Source of the DNA: Porites lobata
Lineage: Eukaryota > Cnidaria > Anthozoa > Scleractinia > Poritidae
Direction of reading: 5' to 3'
NCBI GenBank assembly: GCA_942486035.1
Contig: CALNXK010000025.1
Coordinates: 3,930,001 to 3,994,000, forward strand
Length of the DNA: 64,000 nucleotides
Position numbers and translations under genes: made by a program. Below, piece by piece: positions 1 through 10,900 of the stretch. Every line of letters begins with the position of its first letter. Position 1 is the stretch's first letter. Below the pieces are notes generated by a model. It was not told the origin of the DNA, did no database searches, and worked only from the letters and a program-made list of their open reading frames with translations.

Positions 1-660
1 ACGGCTTACAACAACACTAAAAGTTAATATAAAAACATATTAACATACAGCATCTAACAAGTATACTTATCTCAATATTGTGGTAAATTTATTGTAACAG
101 CTTTTAAAAAAATGGATAAAACCAGTTTTTAAACAGAAAACACGCAAGTAATAGCCCTGTCACGTTTTTCACATGCAAGTGTTTTGCCGTCCTCTTCTTC
201 CTGCCGTCCCGTTGCGTAAGCTCACTAATATGAAGTAAAGGCAGCACAGAAAAACAGCCAGCGGTCCGGACCTCGTCTACTCGAAGACAGCCGGCCTGGA
301 AGATATCGTCAAAAGTAGACACGCGAGAAGCACGCGTGCGGAGCGGCTCGCGCGTTCTCGCGCGACTAGGAGAACTTGCTCGCAGGCTAACTCGAAAGTG
401 GTTTGCAGCCCGATTTTTCGACCAAAGGCAAACGCTTATCATCGCTACACCGCAGGAAACGTTAAAAAGCGAAATAGCCCAGCGCGTGTTGCTGGAAATG
501 AGCGTTTTCTCGCGCCATGTCCAAACTACATTCTTTCTCCAGACGCTGTGATTTCGAGAGTGGACACGGCGTTGGTCCGAGGTCAAATTTCTCTCGACCT
601 TGGGTGGCTCAGTCGATAACGAAAACCCGCAAAAAACGATTTCCTCCGCTCAGTACTTTA
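1..660. other. Upstream flank, no gene recognised
   Basis: AT-rich at first, then GC-rich from about 300 to 560 with several CGCG runs. Overlapping open frames of 70-160 codons occur on both strands, but none resembles a known protein or has a supporting splice signal. It may be an old repeat or the far part of a divergent promoter. Confidence 0.4.
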
Positions 661-848
661 TTTCTCATCAAGAGACTATAAAGGGGACAGAGAGGGCATC
701 CCCCATATACACCCTATTCCATAGGTAATTCGTCTCGAGTTATTTTTAACACCACGGATCTCAAGGGGGATTAGACAACAGCCAATCACATAGCGCGAAT
801 GTGTTCCGCGTGGATGACCCACGCTGAGAGCCACGCGTCCTTCACGAA

Positions 849-992
849 ATGACGCAGAACAAAATAGGGGAAAGCGCGGAGAGCGATTTTGCTATTCCTT
901 TTGTCGACGAAAACGACTACAGCGAGATTTCTGCGAAAGCTGTGTCAGCGAAACCGAAATTAAAAAAGAATCGCTTTTCCTCTCTTGTATAG
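849..992 (+). other. Short open frame inside the 1.1-kb element
   Basis: A 47-codon frame starts MTQNKIGESAESDFAIPF and turns basic at its end (KPKLKKNRFSS). A GTATAG that could serve as a splice donor falls at 987, just before the TAG stop. It may be the remnant first exon of a gene once carried by the element, or chance. No downstream exon was found. Confidence 0.25.
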
Positions 993-1147
993 AGCTAACA
1001 GTTGAGCAAGGAAATCCTTAACACACTGAATATTCTCTCAGGATCGTTTATAATTTACAGTTTGAAGAGAGCAATTTCTGGTTTGATGTTTATTTTTTTT
1101 CAGTCTTTATAGCGATTATTCCTACCCACTTACTTTGTCAATTGTAG

Positions 1148-1400
1148 GCGAACCCTCCTAAAGCTGAATTTCAAGGGACCATATTCAAGCTCAGAAAGAG
1201 AAATAAAATTTCGTCGTTGCTTATTTACGTCCTCCATAAAACGCGAAATTAGGCATTTTCACGTCGTAGTCGTGCAAAAAAGGGAAAGAAATGAACAAAA
1301 AAGTGTGTTGCACGTGCGAAGTTGTTGTTTTGCTAATTAAACCTATTGTTTTTTTGACGTTCTAGTTGTCGTCCGCGTCGTTGGATCTTAAACTCCCTAA
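1148..1400 (-). mobile_element. Nested CGACGG-ended MITE, degraded copy
   Basis: Read on the - strand it begins TTAGGGAGTTTAAG and continues through a GACG-rich stretch, GTCAAAAAAACAATAGGTTTA and TGCACGACTACGACGTGAAA. The same order of blocks occurs in the copies at 50520, 51008 and 60712. It sits inside the 661-1772 element, so it inserted later. Confidence 0.7.
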
Positions 1401-1928
1401 ATTGAACAAACGACCGGTTTCAATAGACCGGCGAAATTTCTCATTTTATTAAAACACTGAGGCTACGACAACTTCGAGTTAAACTGATTTCACGGCTTGT
1501 CAAAGAGTCCAGCGATTCCTTTTTCCCAGGTGAGCGCCGACTCATTTTGCTTCAATATTCAGGAATGCTCTCGATCTTTTTACGCTTTCATTGCCTCTCG
1601 CCCGACATGTTTTGCACGGCGTTTGGTCACGCGAAACCTCCACGAAACCTCCACGCCTCGCGCGAGGTAACTTTATCCCGATTCTAAAAATAACTCGAGA
1701 CGAATTACCTATGGAATAGGATGTATATAGGGGATGCCCTCTCTGTCCCCTTTATAGTCTCTTGTTTCTCATACAAAGTCTCAACAGTCTCTCTGTCATC
1801 TTGACGGACATGCTACACTTCGTGACAGAAACATGCAGTGCTCTTTCCCTCTTGGTCATCGGGCTCTCGTCGTCTCTCGGTCGGCGATCCCGGCGACAAT
1901 CTCGGCATCCTGATCGAGTGTCTCATTC

Positions 1929-4900
1929 ATGGAGGTGGTTGTTGGAACATACGAGCAAGTTCTTGTTGGATTTGATGTACTTACTGCGGATGATGAGCTT
2001 GAGGTAACATGCACATACTTAACATAACATAATGAGGGCTTATGAGCGAAACAATTTGATGCCTTTTGTTTTTTCCCAAGCAGTACAGGTTGAAACCAAA
2101 ATTCGCTGAGAAGGAGCACACGGGTTGTATCAAATGTGCAGCTAACAACGGAGCAGTTCTTGCTACAGGGAGTTCGGATGAAACGATACGGCAAGTGATA
2201 TTTTTGTAAGACTTTACGGTAAGATCCTCCCACAGCCCTAAAAGAATAGAGTGGAAAAATGTTTGCATTATGAATGTTTGAGACCATGCGGAAATCTTGC
2301 CAAAACTCTGTAACCGGAACATAAGCGTAATCTTAACATGAAAAGTTATATAGAGTGTATTCACTCACGCGGCCAGCATCTATGCAAATTTATGGGACAA
2401 AAGAAATTTGTTATATAAGAAAAGGGTCCAACTCCCACAGGATTTGTTTGTAACACCGACGTGGCCGCTTTTCATTGTTTTGGAACACCAATATGGCCGC
2501 CGTGACGTCATGTGAAAACGCTCTTTAACCCATTCGCTCCTGGAGATTTTGCCCAAAAACGCGTTTTGAAGCTAGTCGAGTGGTTTTCTGGTCACTGTCG
2601 TGCTATAAAGAGCTAAAACTTACCACAAACCGGTTTACAGGTTGTACACTTGGCGGCCTTCTGATCCAGATGCAAAATATCAGCTTGCGAAGTTCGGGCA
2701 TGCGCAGAAAGCAAAATTTCGACAATTTTGGGTTTAAAAGTGACACAGCAGTCTTGACTTTTACTTTTGGCTTTCTCTCCTCCCTTCTTTTTTCGCTTTT
2801 CTTGCCTCATTTTTTTTTTCTCTTGCTGGGCATTTAGTAGGCTTCATTTTGGTGGGAAGAGTTTTTAGGAAAGCTTTTAGGATCTTAGGATTAGGTGAAA
2901 GGAAAGGTAGGTGGGTAATGGAACAAGATTTTCATGCTTCTTAAGGCTTCATATCTGAATTCAAATCTCACACTAACCCTGGGTTATCTTAACCCAGCTT
3001 TGAACAATTCGGCGCTGGAGATTATGATTGCAGGCTCCTCTTGTTGCCCACAGTAATGTTACATGTCCCATTATAGCTTTTATTGTAGTTTATGTGTGTC
3101 CATATAACTTTTGTTACACTTCACTTTATAAACAACTTGTTTTTAACTATTAATGTAGTGGCCTACACTACAGCATAGTATCTACGCTGCGCAAACAAAC
3201 TTAAAACCCAGATTGCCCTTAATCACAATAAGGTTTGCTCTTAAGCACACTTAAAAACTTGAAAATGTGAAGTTGCAAGTCTGTCTTTACAAGGACATTG
3301 TAAGAAGCTCAGTAGAGGGTAGCTCCACCCACAGGTTTACTTGTAAATCCTGTAGTTACTTGACAATAATATTATATGTGACATTGCTCTCATATTCTGC
3401 ATTATTTGTTAGAATGTACATCTTTGTTAGAAGGTGTGTAAATCTCAGACATGTTTTTGTTGCAGTGTAATTTACATTTACTTATACTGAAGCTGCTCAA
3501 GTTACTTGCAGGAATTTCCCGCGGGTAGTTTTTGCACTCCCCGCCAGGAATTCTTGTAGTAACTGGAGAAATGATGTACATGCTCATTATTGTTAAGAAG
3601 ATACCTTATGTTTGACTTTCTCCTGTTGCTTGCAGGAAGTTCTAGCAGATAGTTTTTGCACTTGCTGCAAGATATTCTTGTAGTAATTGGTGAAATCAAC
3701 TACAATAAGATCTAATCAGCGCACTCATTAACTATCTTCATTTATCTATTTAAAATGGTCATAATTTTATGTTTGACTTTTCTCAAAATACTCTTAACCC
3801 TTTAAGCCCTAAGATCCACATCCAAATTCTCCTGACTGATCTCCTTACATTTCTTTTAAGAACAGTTGAGAGAATTTGGTCTAAGATCAAAGCATTCTCT
3901 CCTTAGGTAATCAATTTAGTAATTCTCATAACTTTTACTCTTCATGATCTGCTAATGTTGTTAGGAGAAAATTGATGATGATCACCCTTGGGACCTAAAT
4001 TACTTACCATACTTTTTGCATGTAATCTTGCACCCTTTTTGGTCTCAGTTACTCTATAGTCATCACAAAATTCATGGCACCTTCCATAAAGACTGCATTG
4101 GCTGTATCTTTTAAATTTTTCACAGTGTTCAATCTAGGCCGCGTATTTGCATCAATGGATAAGAATGGTAAGGCTGGAGAAGTCAGTTCAACCTCCAGAA
4201 CTTCAAGAGCCAACAGTTTCAAGCATAAAAACTTTATTATACCATGGTGATAGTTTGGATGATAGTTATTCAAAGTTTGTCCCAGACCATTTTTGAAATG
4301 ACCCAATTTTTTTTTCAAAGTGGGATATATGACCCACTTTGACTAATTTCTAGATTGAACACTGCTTTCAGTAACTTCATTTTTATGATCCTATTTACTG
4401 GGCAACTCTTAGCTCCAATTAGTGGTACGTCCAGGGAATTCTTTACTAGCTATAGTTCTTGCACTAGCTGTAAGAAATTATTCTGGGAGAACTAAGAGAA
4501 AAGATTTAAAAGAGAGTTTTTGTATGCTTGAAAATGTAATTGTTTCTTTCATTAGGTCTTAACCTGTGTTTATACAAATGTAGGTACTTGACACAGCTGC
4601 ATCTATGACTTAAGTACGTCTTTAATTGGCATAGTAATTTTGTCCTTAAGTGTTATCAATCTATGACCTTACAGTATTTGGGACAACCAGCTTAGTGGAA
4701 ACTGTGTTGAGCTGGTTTTTATTCCAAATGCATTTTGAAATAATGGAATGAATTAAAAAAACATTTCTTGTTGCATTTCAAAGTGCTGGCAATGTTGTCC
4801 AATAAAAACCATTTGGGGAAAAAAGCATGCAGGAAACATATCAAACCATTTCAATGTGACACCACTTTCTTTCTACTGGGAGGCATTCACAAGAAGTTGT

Positions 4901-7900
4901 CATCACCTGACTTAGGATTAATGGTTAATAATTTTTAGGTTATACAATCTAAAGGATCACAGAGAACTGGGTGCCCTGATGCAGCATGAAGGTATTTATG
5001 AATACAGACTTGCCAACTCTCACTAATTTGTTGTCAGTCTCACGATTTCACGACCAATCTCATGCTCTGAGTTAGCAACTGATTTCTCATGCTTGTCTCC
5101 AAAAAAATCTTGGAGCTGTCTGGCCCATTTCCAGTTTAATAGATATCAATAGATAGCAAGCTCAATCCAAAGAATAATTATATGCTTAGCAGTCGAGTTT
5201 GATAACATGTACATTCTTTTCGCCTACAGCGACTTGCCACTGCAACCAAATGTGTAGACTTACTGTTTCTCTTGTTTCAGTTAAGATAGCCTCCAACAAA
5301 ACATAGAAATTACAAGTACAAAACCTAAACTGAAATATCGTGATGTTTACTGCTCCAGCTTCTAATACCCGTAATGGCTCATAGTCCCCTTGAAAATCTT
5401 TCCACCTCAAAATTTGGGACATCTAGCGACTTTTTACCCATTCTCACTACTTGTCTGAGCGCTTAGTTCACAATCTTACAGATATATTTGCCTTTTGTGG
5501 GTCGACAAGTCTGTGAATATGCACAAACAATAATCTTCTCTTAAGGATCAGCTAACTCCCTTCTAAACATTATGGTAGCTACAGGTGATGATCTCATGTA
5601 GGGGAGATATTGGTAGATACTGTAACATTACGTGTTTGTCTTTCAGTCAAATCTTAAACTCCTCAAACTACAGATTGCAACATTCTATCAAAAACAGGCC
5701 TTATTCAAGAAAACAACTTTTTAAAATGGTAGTTAGTGAAGTGCGATTCCTCCTGAGAAGTTTTGTTTGTACAGTGTAATTTGGTTGAAACAATGTGTAC
5801 AGAAGAGACATGACATTACAAAGATTAAATTTGTGAAAAATTATATGGGATTGGTTGGCACGGTCATTTATATGTTTCGCGGAAACTGCCCACCTAAAAC
5901 TCCTCCCATAAGCCAACATTAACACTTACTTCTCACTTAGGGCAAAATGTTGGATTAGGGGAGGGGTAGGTGGGCAGTTTCCCAGAAACGTATAATATGT
6001 GGTTGGCATATTCAGGGAGAACAAGATCCAAAATGTCCACTAGACTGCAAAACAGTCGGTTTTTTTTTCAAAATCAGTAAAGAAATTGGTAAAGCGTGGA
6101 GTAAGAGTCTTACGCGCGCGAAGCGCGCGGGCCTCACACGCCCGTAGGGCGTGTGAGGCGAGAGAGAAAAAAACCGACTGTCCCTTTTCCATACAATAAG
6201 ATCGTTCCGACCAGGGGGTTAAAAAATGTCGTCGAGCTGTCAAAAATCTGTTCGCAACTCCGCCCTCTTTGTGAATTTGATAGACTCGCGTGTTATTATT
6301 GACGCTGTAATCCAGTAATTCTAAAGCAGTTTTTAGCGTTGCTTCCCTGTGAAATGTGGTGTATATAGTGAAATGTAGTATATATAGTGGAGGATCAAAA
6401 ATGAGTGAAAGTGGCAGTACGACAACAAAGCCAGTGCCTGCTCCTCGCAGAGGGAGAAAGCCGAAAGAGCCGAGGGCTTTGGACAAATTGTAGAATGTGC
6501 GGCTGTTGTTTCAAAACACAGTTCGGCAATTTTACGAATGGATGGATAAGCTCGGAAAATGCGTTTGTTGCGCCTACCAGAAAAGGAGAAACGTTAAAGT
6601 GGGCCGACCTACTGAAAAACGAACTTTTCGTTGTCCTCGAGGAAGGAGAATCTTTCTCCACAAGAGCAGTCTGCTCTCCGTGTGGAACAACGGTTAGAAA
6701 TTGCCCCGGGAAACTGCACGGCGATGCTTTCGCAAATGAAAAGAACTGAACACGCCAACTGACAATGAACAATTATTGCGATTGAAAAGTATGAGTAAAT
6801 CCCCTCATTCCAAACCACGTCTTGGTGATTTAGCTCTGTAAATTACTATCTGTGAGAATTTAAAAACCTGCCAAAAACGCTAACGAGCTGGGCCCAGCGT
6901 GACAAAACATTGCAGGAAAAAGTCACATTCACGGACACAAAGAAAATCGCTTAAAATTATTCAAATCCAGGAGGCACTTTGGAGAAATAAAACAACCTAA
7001 AACCCTTAATCAGCCACAATGAAGAGCTTTACATTTCTAAAGGGGCCAAGAAAGAAAATGCTCTTGTGTCAGAGGGCAAATCATGCCTACCAGAGAAAAT
7101 CAATATGCGTGTCACGACCTCTCAGTATGAAATATTTAATAAGAGGCCAAAATTCACATTTGCTCAGTCAAAACGTTTTCCTCCAAAGCATAATCTACTC
7201 GACAGAGAAAACAATTCATTGGAACAAGCGGCATGTTTGCATGAGGTAAAAGTCGTGTGTTTCCTACCGATCCCGCATTTTTAGCCAGGCGAGCTAACAA
7301 TGATGGTCGGCCGTTGCACGGAACTTGAAGAACTCTTTGCATGAACAAACATCCGATAAATAAGGCTTTTGTCAAATCCTGGTGGTAGAACACAGAAAAC
7401 ATCCTTTCCCCTGAGCAGCAACTCCAAAGCTTCCCTCTACTCCGATTTTAAAACAAATCCCAATTCTTGCGAGCAAATCCAGGCGATCAACATCTGTCAT
7501 TTTACAGCGAAAGCTTTAGCAATTCGTCACGGTATGGAACAACGTGAATGACTTGTTGAAAACATTACTTGACAGCTTGGTGACAGCTTGCATCGAAATT
7601 TAGCCAATGGGAATTGCCCGTGGCTGGGAGAAGCGGGTAATTCGAACGAATATGACGTATGCAAAACGGACAGTCCGTATTTTTAGCGTCTCTCCCCAGT
7701 CTCGCTCTCTGTTTTCAGCCTCATTCCAGACCTTTTGTTTGACTGCTCGCGCGTACTTGAATACGCAAAAATACGGACTGTTTTGCAGTCTAAATGTCCA
7801 CTGGCTAAAAATCAGCCTGTTTGTGCAAACTGGTGAGGAGATGCAAAAGAATCGTTCTGCTTTGATGACTCCATACATAAATCCTTCTGAAAAAGACCTG

Positions 7901-10900
7901 GTTAGAAAACGTTACGATCCAAGTCAAGGACATATGTATAGAGTTATCAGGGCATAACCTGCGTATATCTCCTCACCAATTGGCTTTAACAAGCTGATTT
8001 TTAGCAAGTGGACATTAATTTTATAACCTTGTTCTCTCTGAATACGCCAACCCGTCCCATAATTTTACCAAAAATTAATTTGATTTTTTATGACACACAC
8101 ATCTCTTCTCTTCTCTTGTTTATTTTTCAGGCTCAATAACATGTTTGACATTCCATAACAATACACACATGGTAAGTGCTAGCGAGGATAATACCATTTG
8201 TGTTTGGGAGTGTCGTACATGGGACTGCCTCAAAACTTTAAAAGGCCACAGGTAATGTGATCATCTTTGCTGTAGAGATTATTGTTGTCTTAGACTGGTG
8301 ATAATTTCAATTAAAGCTGATCTTTCTTTTCCATTAACCACGTAGATTTATGTAAGCATCATTAGTTGTCAATTAAGATGTCAGTACAGTTCACCTTGTC
8401 TTGTCTTGTTCTCAATTGATGACCTGTCTGATTGATTAAGTATTGGATTGACTGGGAGAAATTTGATGCTGATCATTATTTTGTGGCTTACAATGTATAC
8501 AGCGTTGGGAAAATAATGCAGAAGAATACAGAATTCTTGTGTTCACAGGCATGCATGGCAGGTTACAAGGGTGTAGTTATGTAATTTTCTTTAAAAGGAG
8601 GAATGACGTAAAATGCTATGACATCTCAGCCCTGAACTGTGTCCGTACATGAATTTTTAAACTCGAAAAGTACATGTAGGTAACTTGAACATAATTTTTT
8701 GTGAATACAGTGAGGTACTGTAAGCATACATATAGGTAATTCTGTTTATATTGGCATGACTCCTTCCCTTTCTTTGTAACTCAGGTAGAGTTCTCAGTTG
8801 CTGCCTGGGCACAGTGCCTGAGCATAGTTCTAGCTGGGCACTAATTTGACACACAATGTTTTTCAAGTACCCGTGCCAAACTTGGGTACAGGGTTAGTGC
8901 TTGAAGGTAAAGACCTCTTGTATTCAGGTCCTAAAGTGGGCACTGGCTGCCTGTGCACACACATTTCCGGTTATTCCAAGCAAGGTTTTAGCGGAATGGG
9001 TGTCTAGCCATCCTATGGACACCCATTTTTGGAAGAAATACGAGGAAGATTGACTTAATCTCTTATAATTTTAGGGGGAAACATGCCCTCTGCACAGCCA
9101 GTTTTCAATGTCTGGCTAAAAGCCTGTTTCCAAGGCAATCATCCATTGCCCCCATCTTCCTGCGGTGCTCACGTTTCAAAATGGTGTCTGACAGGGCAAA
9201 ATGGAGCAAAAATGTACACGGTTATATATCAGACTTCACAGCACTATCACACTAGTGCTCAGACACCAAGTGTGAACAGTTCCTGATATTAAATTATATG
9301 CATTTGTTCTGTATCCAGGGGCCATGTTAATTCAGTGTCTGTGCATCCCTCGGGGCGACTTGCATTGTCTGTATCAAAGGACAAGACTTTAAGGTTAGTC
9401 TCCTCAAGTGGCCTATTGGAATCTAACTCTATAGAATCGCTGATGAATGTTTTATTTCATTTCATCTTTGCATGTGCTTTGACCACTTTTTTTGGTTGTT
9501 CACACTGCAATAACATTAATTGTCTGGCAGTTAAGCACTCCTGAAGTTGTTTGCTGAAAGGAGTGGCAGTTTTTTTCCGGTTCTGTTCTTTTAAGTTTTT
9601 TTTTTTTGCTCCTTTTTTTTTCAGCTTTTGAAAGGTGTGCAGTACTCAATAAATAATCTTTTCTTGGGAACTCTTTAATTATTCTGTTTGCTTTCACAGA
9701 ACATGGAATCTTGTTACTGGCAAATCTGCATATGTTACAAACATCAAAGAAGGTAAGAGTATATTCCAAGTTTTAGTTTGAAAAAATTAATGCCAGGTAC
9801 ACAGCAGTTCTTGCACCCCAACAAACCTTGTTAATGCAACAAAGCTTCACTTTTATCTGCAACAATTTGGTTCATGAAACATTTGTTCAAAACTGATGGT
9901 CTTATAATAATAATATTACTCAAATGGGTTACATGTATGTCACAAGAGTATTGTTGTTTATAGGTCAATTATGTGCTGAAGTCATTACTCAGTACCTTTA
10001 CCCATACAAAAAATGCTCCTGTAGAGTTGTGGCGAAGTTATCAAACAAATTTCGTCAGGGAACATTACACTATAAACTATTATTTTTTTTTCGGTCATTT
10101 TGGCAGGTATGGCATAACAACTTGAAAATGTTTGTCCAACTTTTTCAAGTGTCAGTCCATGTCCATCCTTGTCATCTGTTGCAATAAATGAGAGGAAACA
10201 ATTTCATTGCCTTAATATACATGTAGTCTTAAATAGCAAAACTGGACCATTATTTTAAGAATTCAATTGATGTGAAGAAACATTATATTTTTTTAAATGT
10301 GGCTTAGTGAAATTTAGGCTAAGTTAAACTCACGACAGTGTTGGCCAGCTGTCTCTCTCATCAGTGATATGCAGGGGTGCCCTAATCACATCCTAGGAGC
10401 TTGTGGCTCTCTTTACAACCATTGTCATGAGGTCAGGTCATTATGTTTGCAAGTCTTCTCTGATTGTTGCTAGTGCCTTTAACAAGGAGGGCATATAAAA
10501 TAGGCAGAAGACTTTGGCCTTGTGAATCTTGCTAATCCTGACTCTTGTTCGTGTGTGTTTAGCTGCCCTGATTGTCAAGTGGTCTCCATCAGGTGATAGT
10601 TATGCTGTCGCCATCGGCGACAAAGTCGTAGTTTATAAACTTGCAGTAAGTATTAAAAAGAGTGTAGAGTATTTCCAATCAACTTTCATCTTGTTAAATT
10701 ATCAGTAGCAAAGATTACCATGATAAATCCTGCCCAGGGGCACTTTCCAAAAGTTATAACTGGCTGGCTGGACCATGGCTGAACTAGTTTTTGCTCAAAA
10801 ATCATCTCCTTCCCATGTACTATTAAGTATTTGACTGATCTGGCTGGATAATTTTGATTAAAGGTGAAATTCTCATGATGACGGGAATGGGTTGGCCAGT

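Larger units (their letters stand above)
661..1772. mobile_element. DNA transposon with 81-bp terminal inverted repeats and 8-bp target duplication
   Basis: The arms 669-749 and 1684-1764 are reverse complements with about two mismatches; both begin CAAGAGACTATAAAGGGGAC. The element is bounded by the exact 8-bp direct repeat TTTCTCAT at 661-668 and 1765-1772. An 8-bp duplication is known for hAT and P superfamilies; the long arms fit neither classic TIR, so the superfamily is open. No transposase is seen, so it is non-autonomous. A second repeat family is nested at about 1148-1400. The right end lies about 160 bp before the PAK1IP1 ATG, so it is part of that gene's promoter or 5' UTR region. 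Confidence 0.92.
2191..4938 (+). other. PAK1IP1: GC-AG intron 2 of PAK1IP1
   Basis: Exon 2 ends ACG ATA CG and the next bases are GCAAGT, a GC donor with otherwise full consensus. The acceptor is TTTTTAG at 4932-4938. No GT donor near the exon end keeps the WD40 frame (TIRLYNL across the join). The intron also carries a tandem duplication near 3.5-3.7 kb and a fragment of a hairpin element near 2.95 kb. Confidence 0.85.

Noticed and set aside
104..586. 160-codon - strand open frame
   Set aside because: Composition is Arg/Ser/Phe rich from GC-rich repeat DNA, no recognisable domain, and the opposite strand is also open.
6040..6486. 148-codon - strand frame
   Set aside because: It crosses the palindromic element at 6048-6181 and the antisense of the Cys-rich pseudogene.
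7607..7957. 116-codon + strand frame
   Set aside because: Runs through a small inverted-repeat element with frames open on both strands; no domain.
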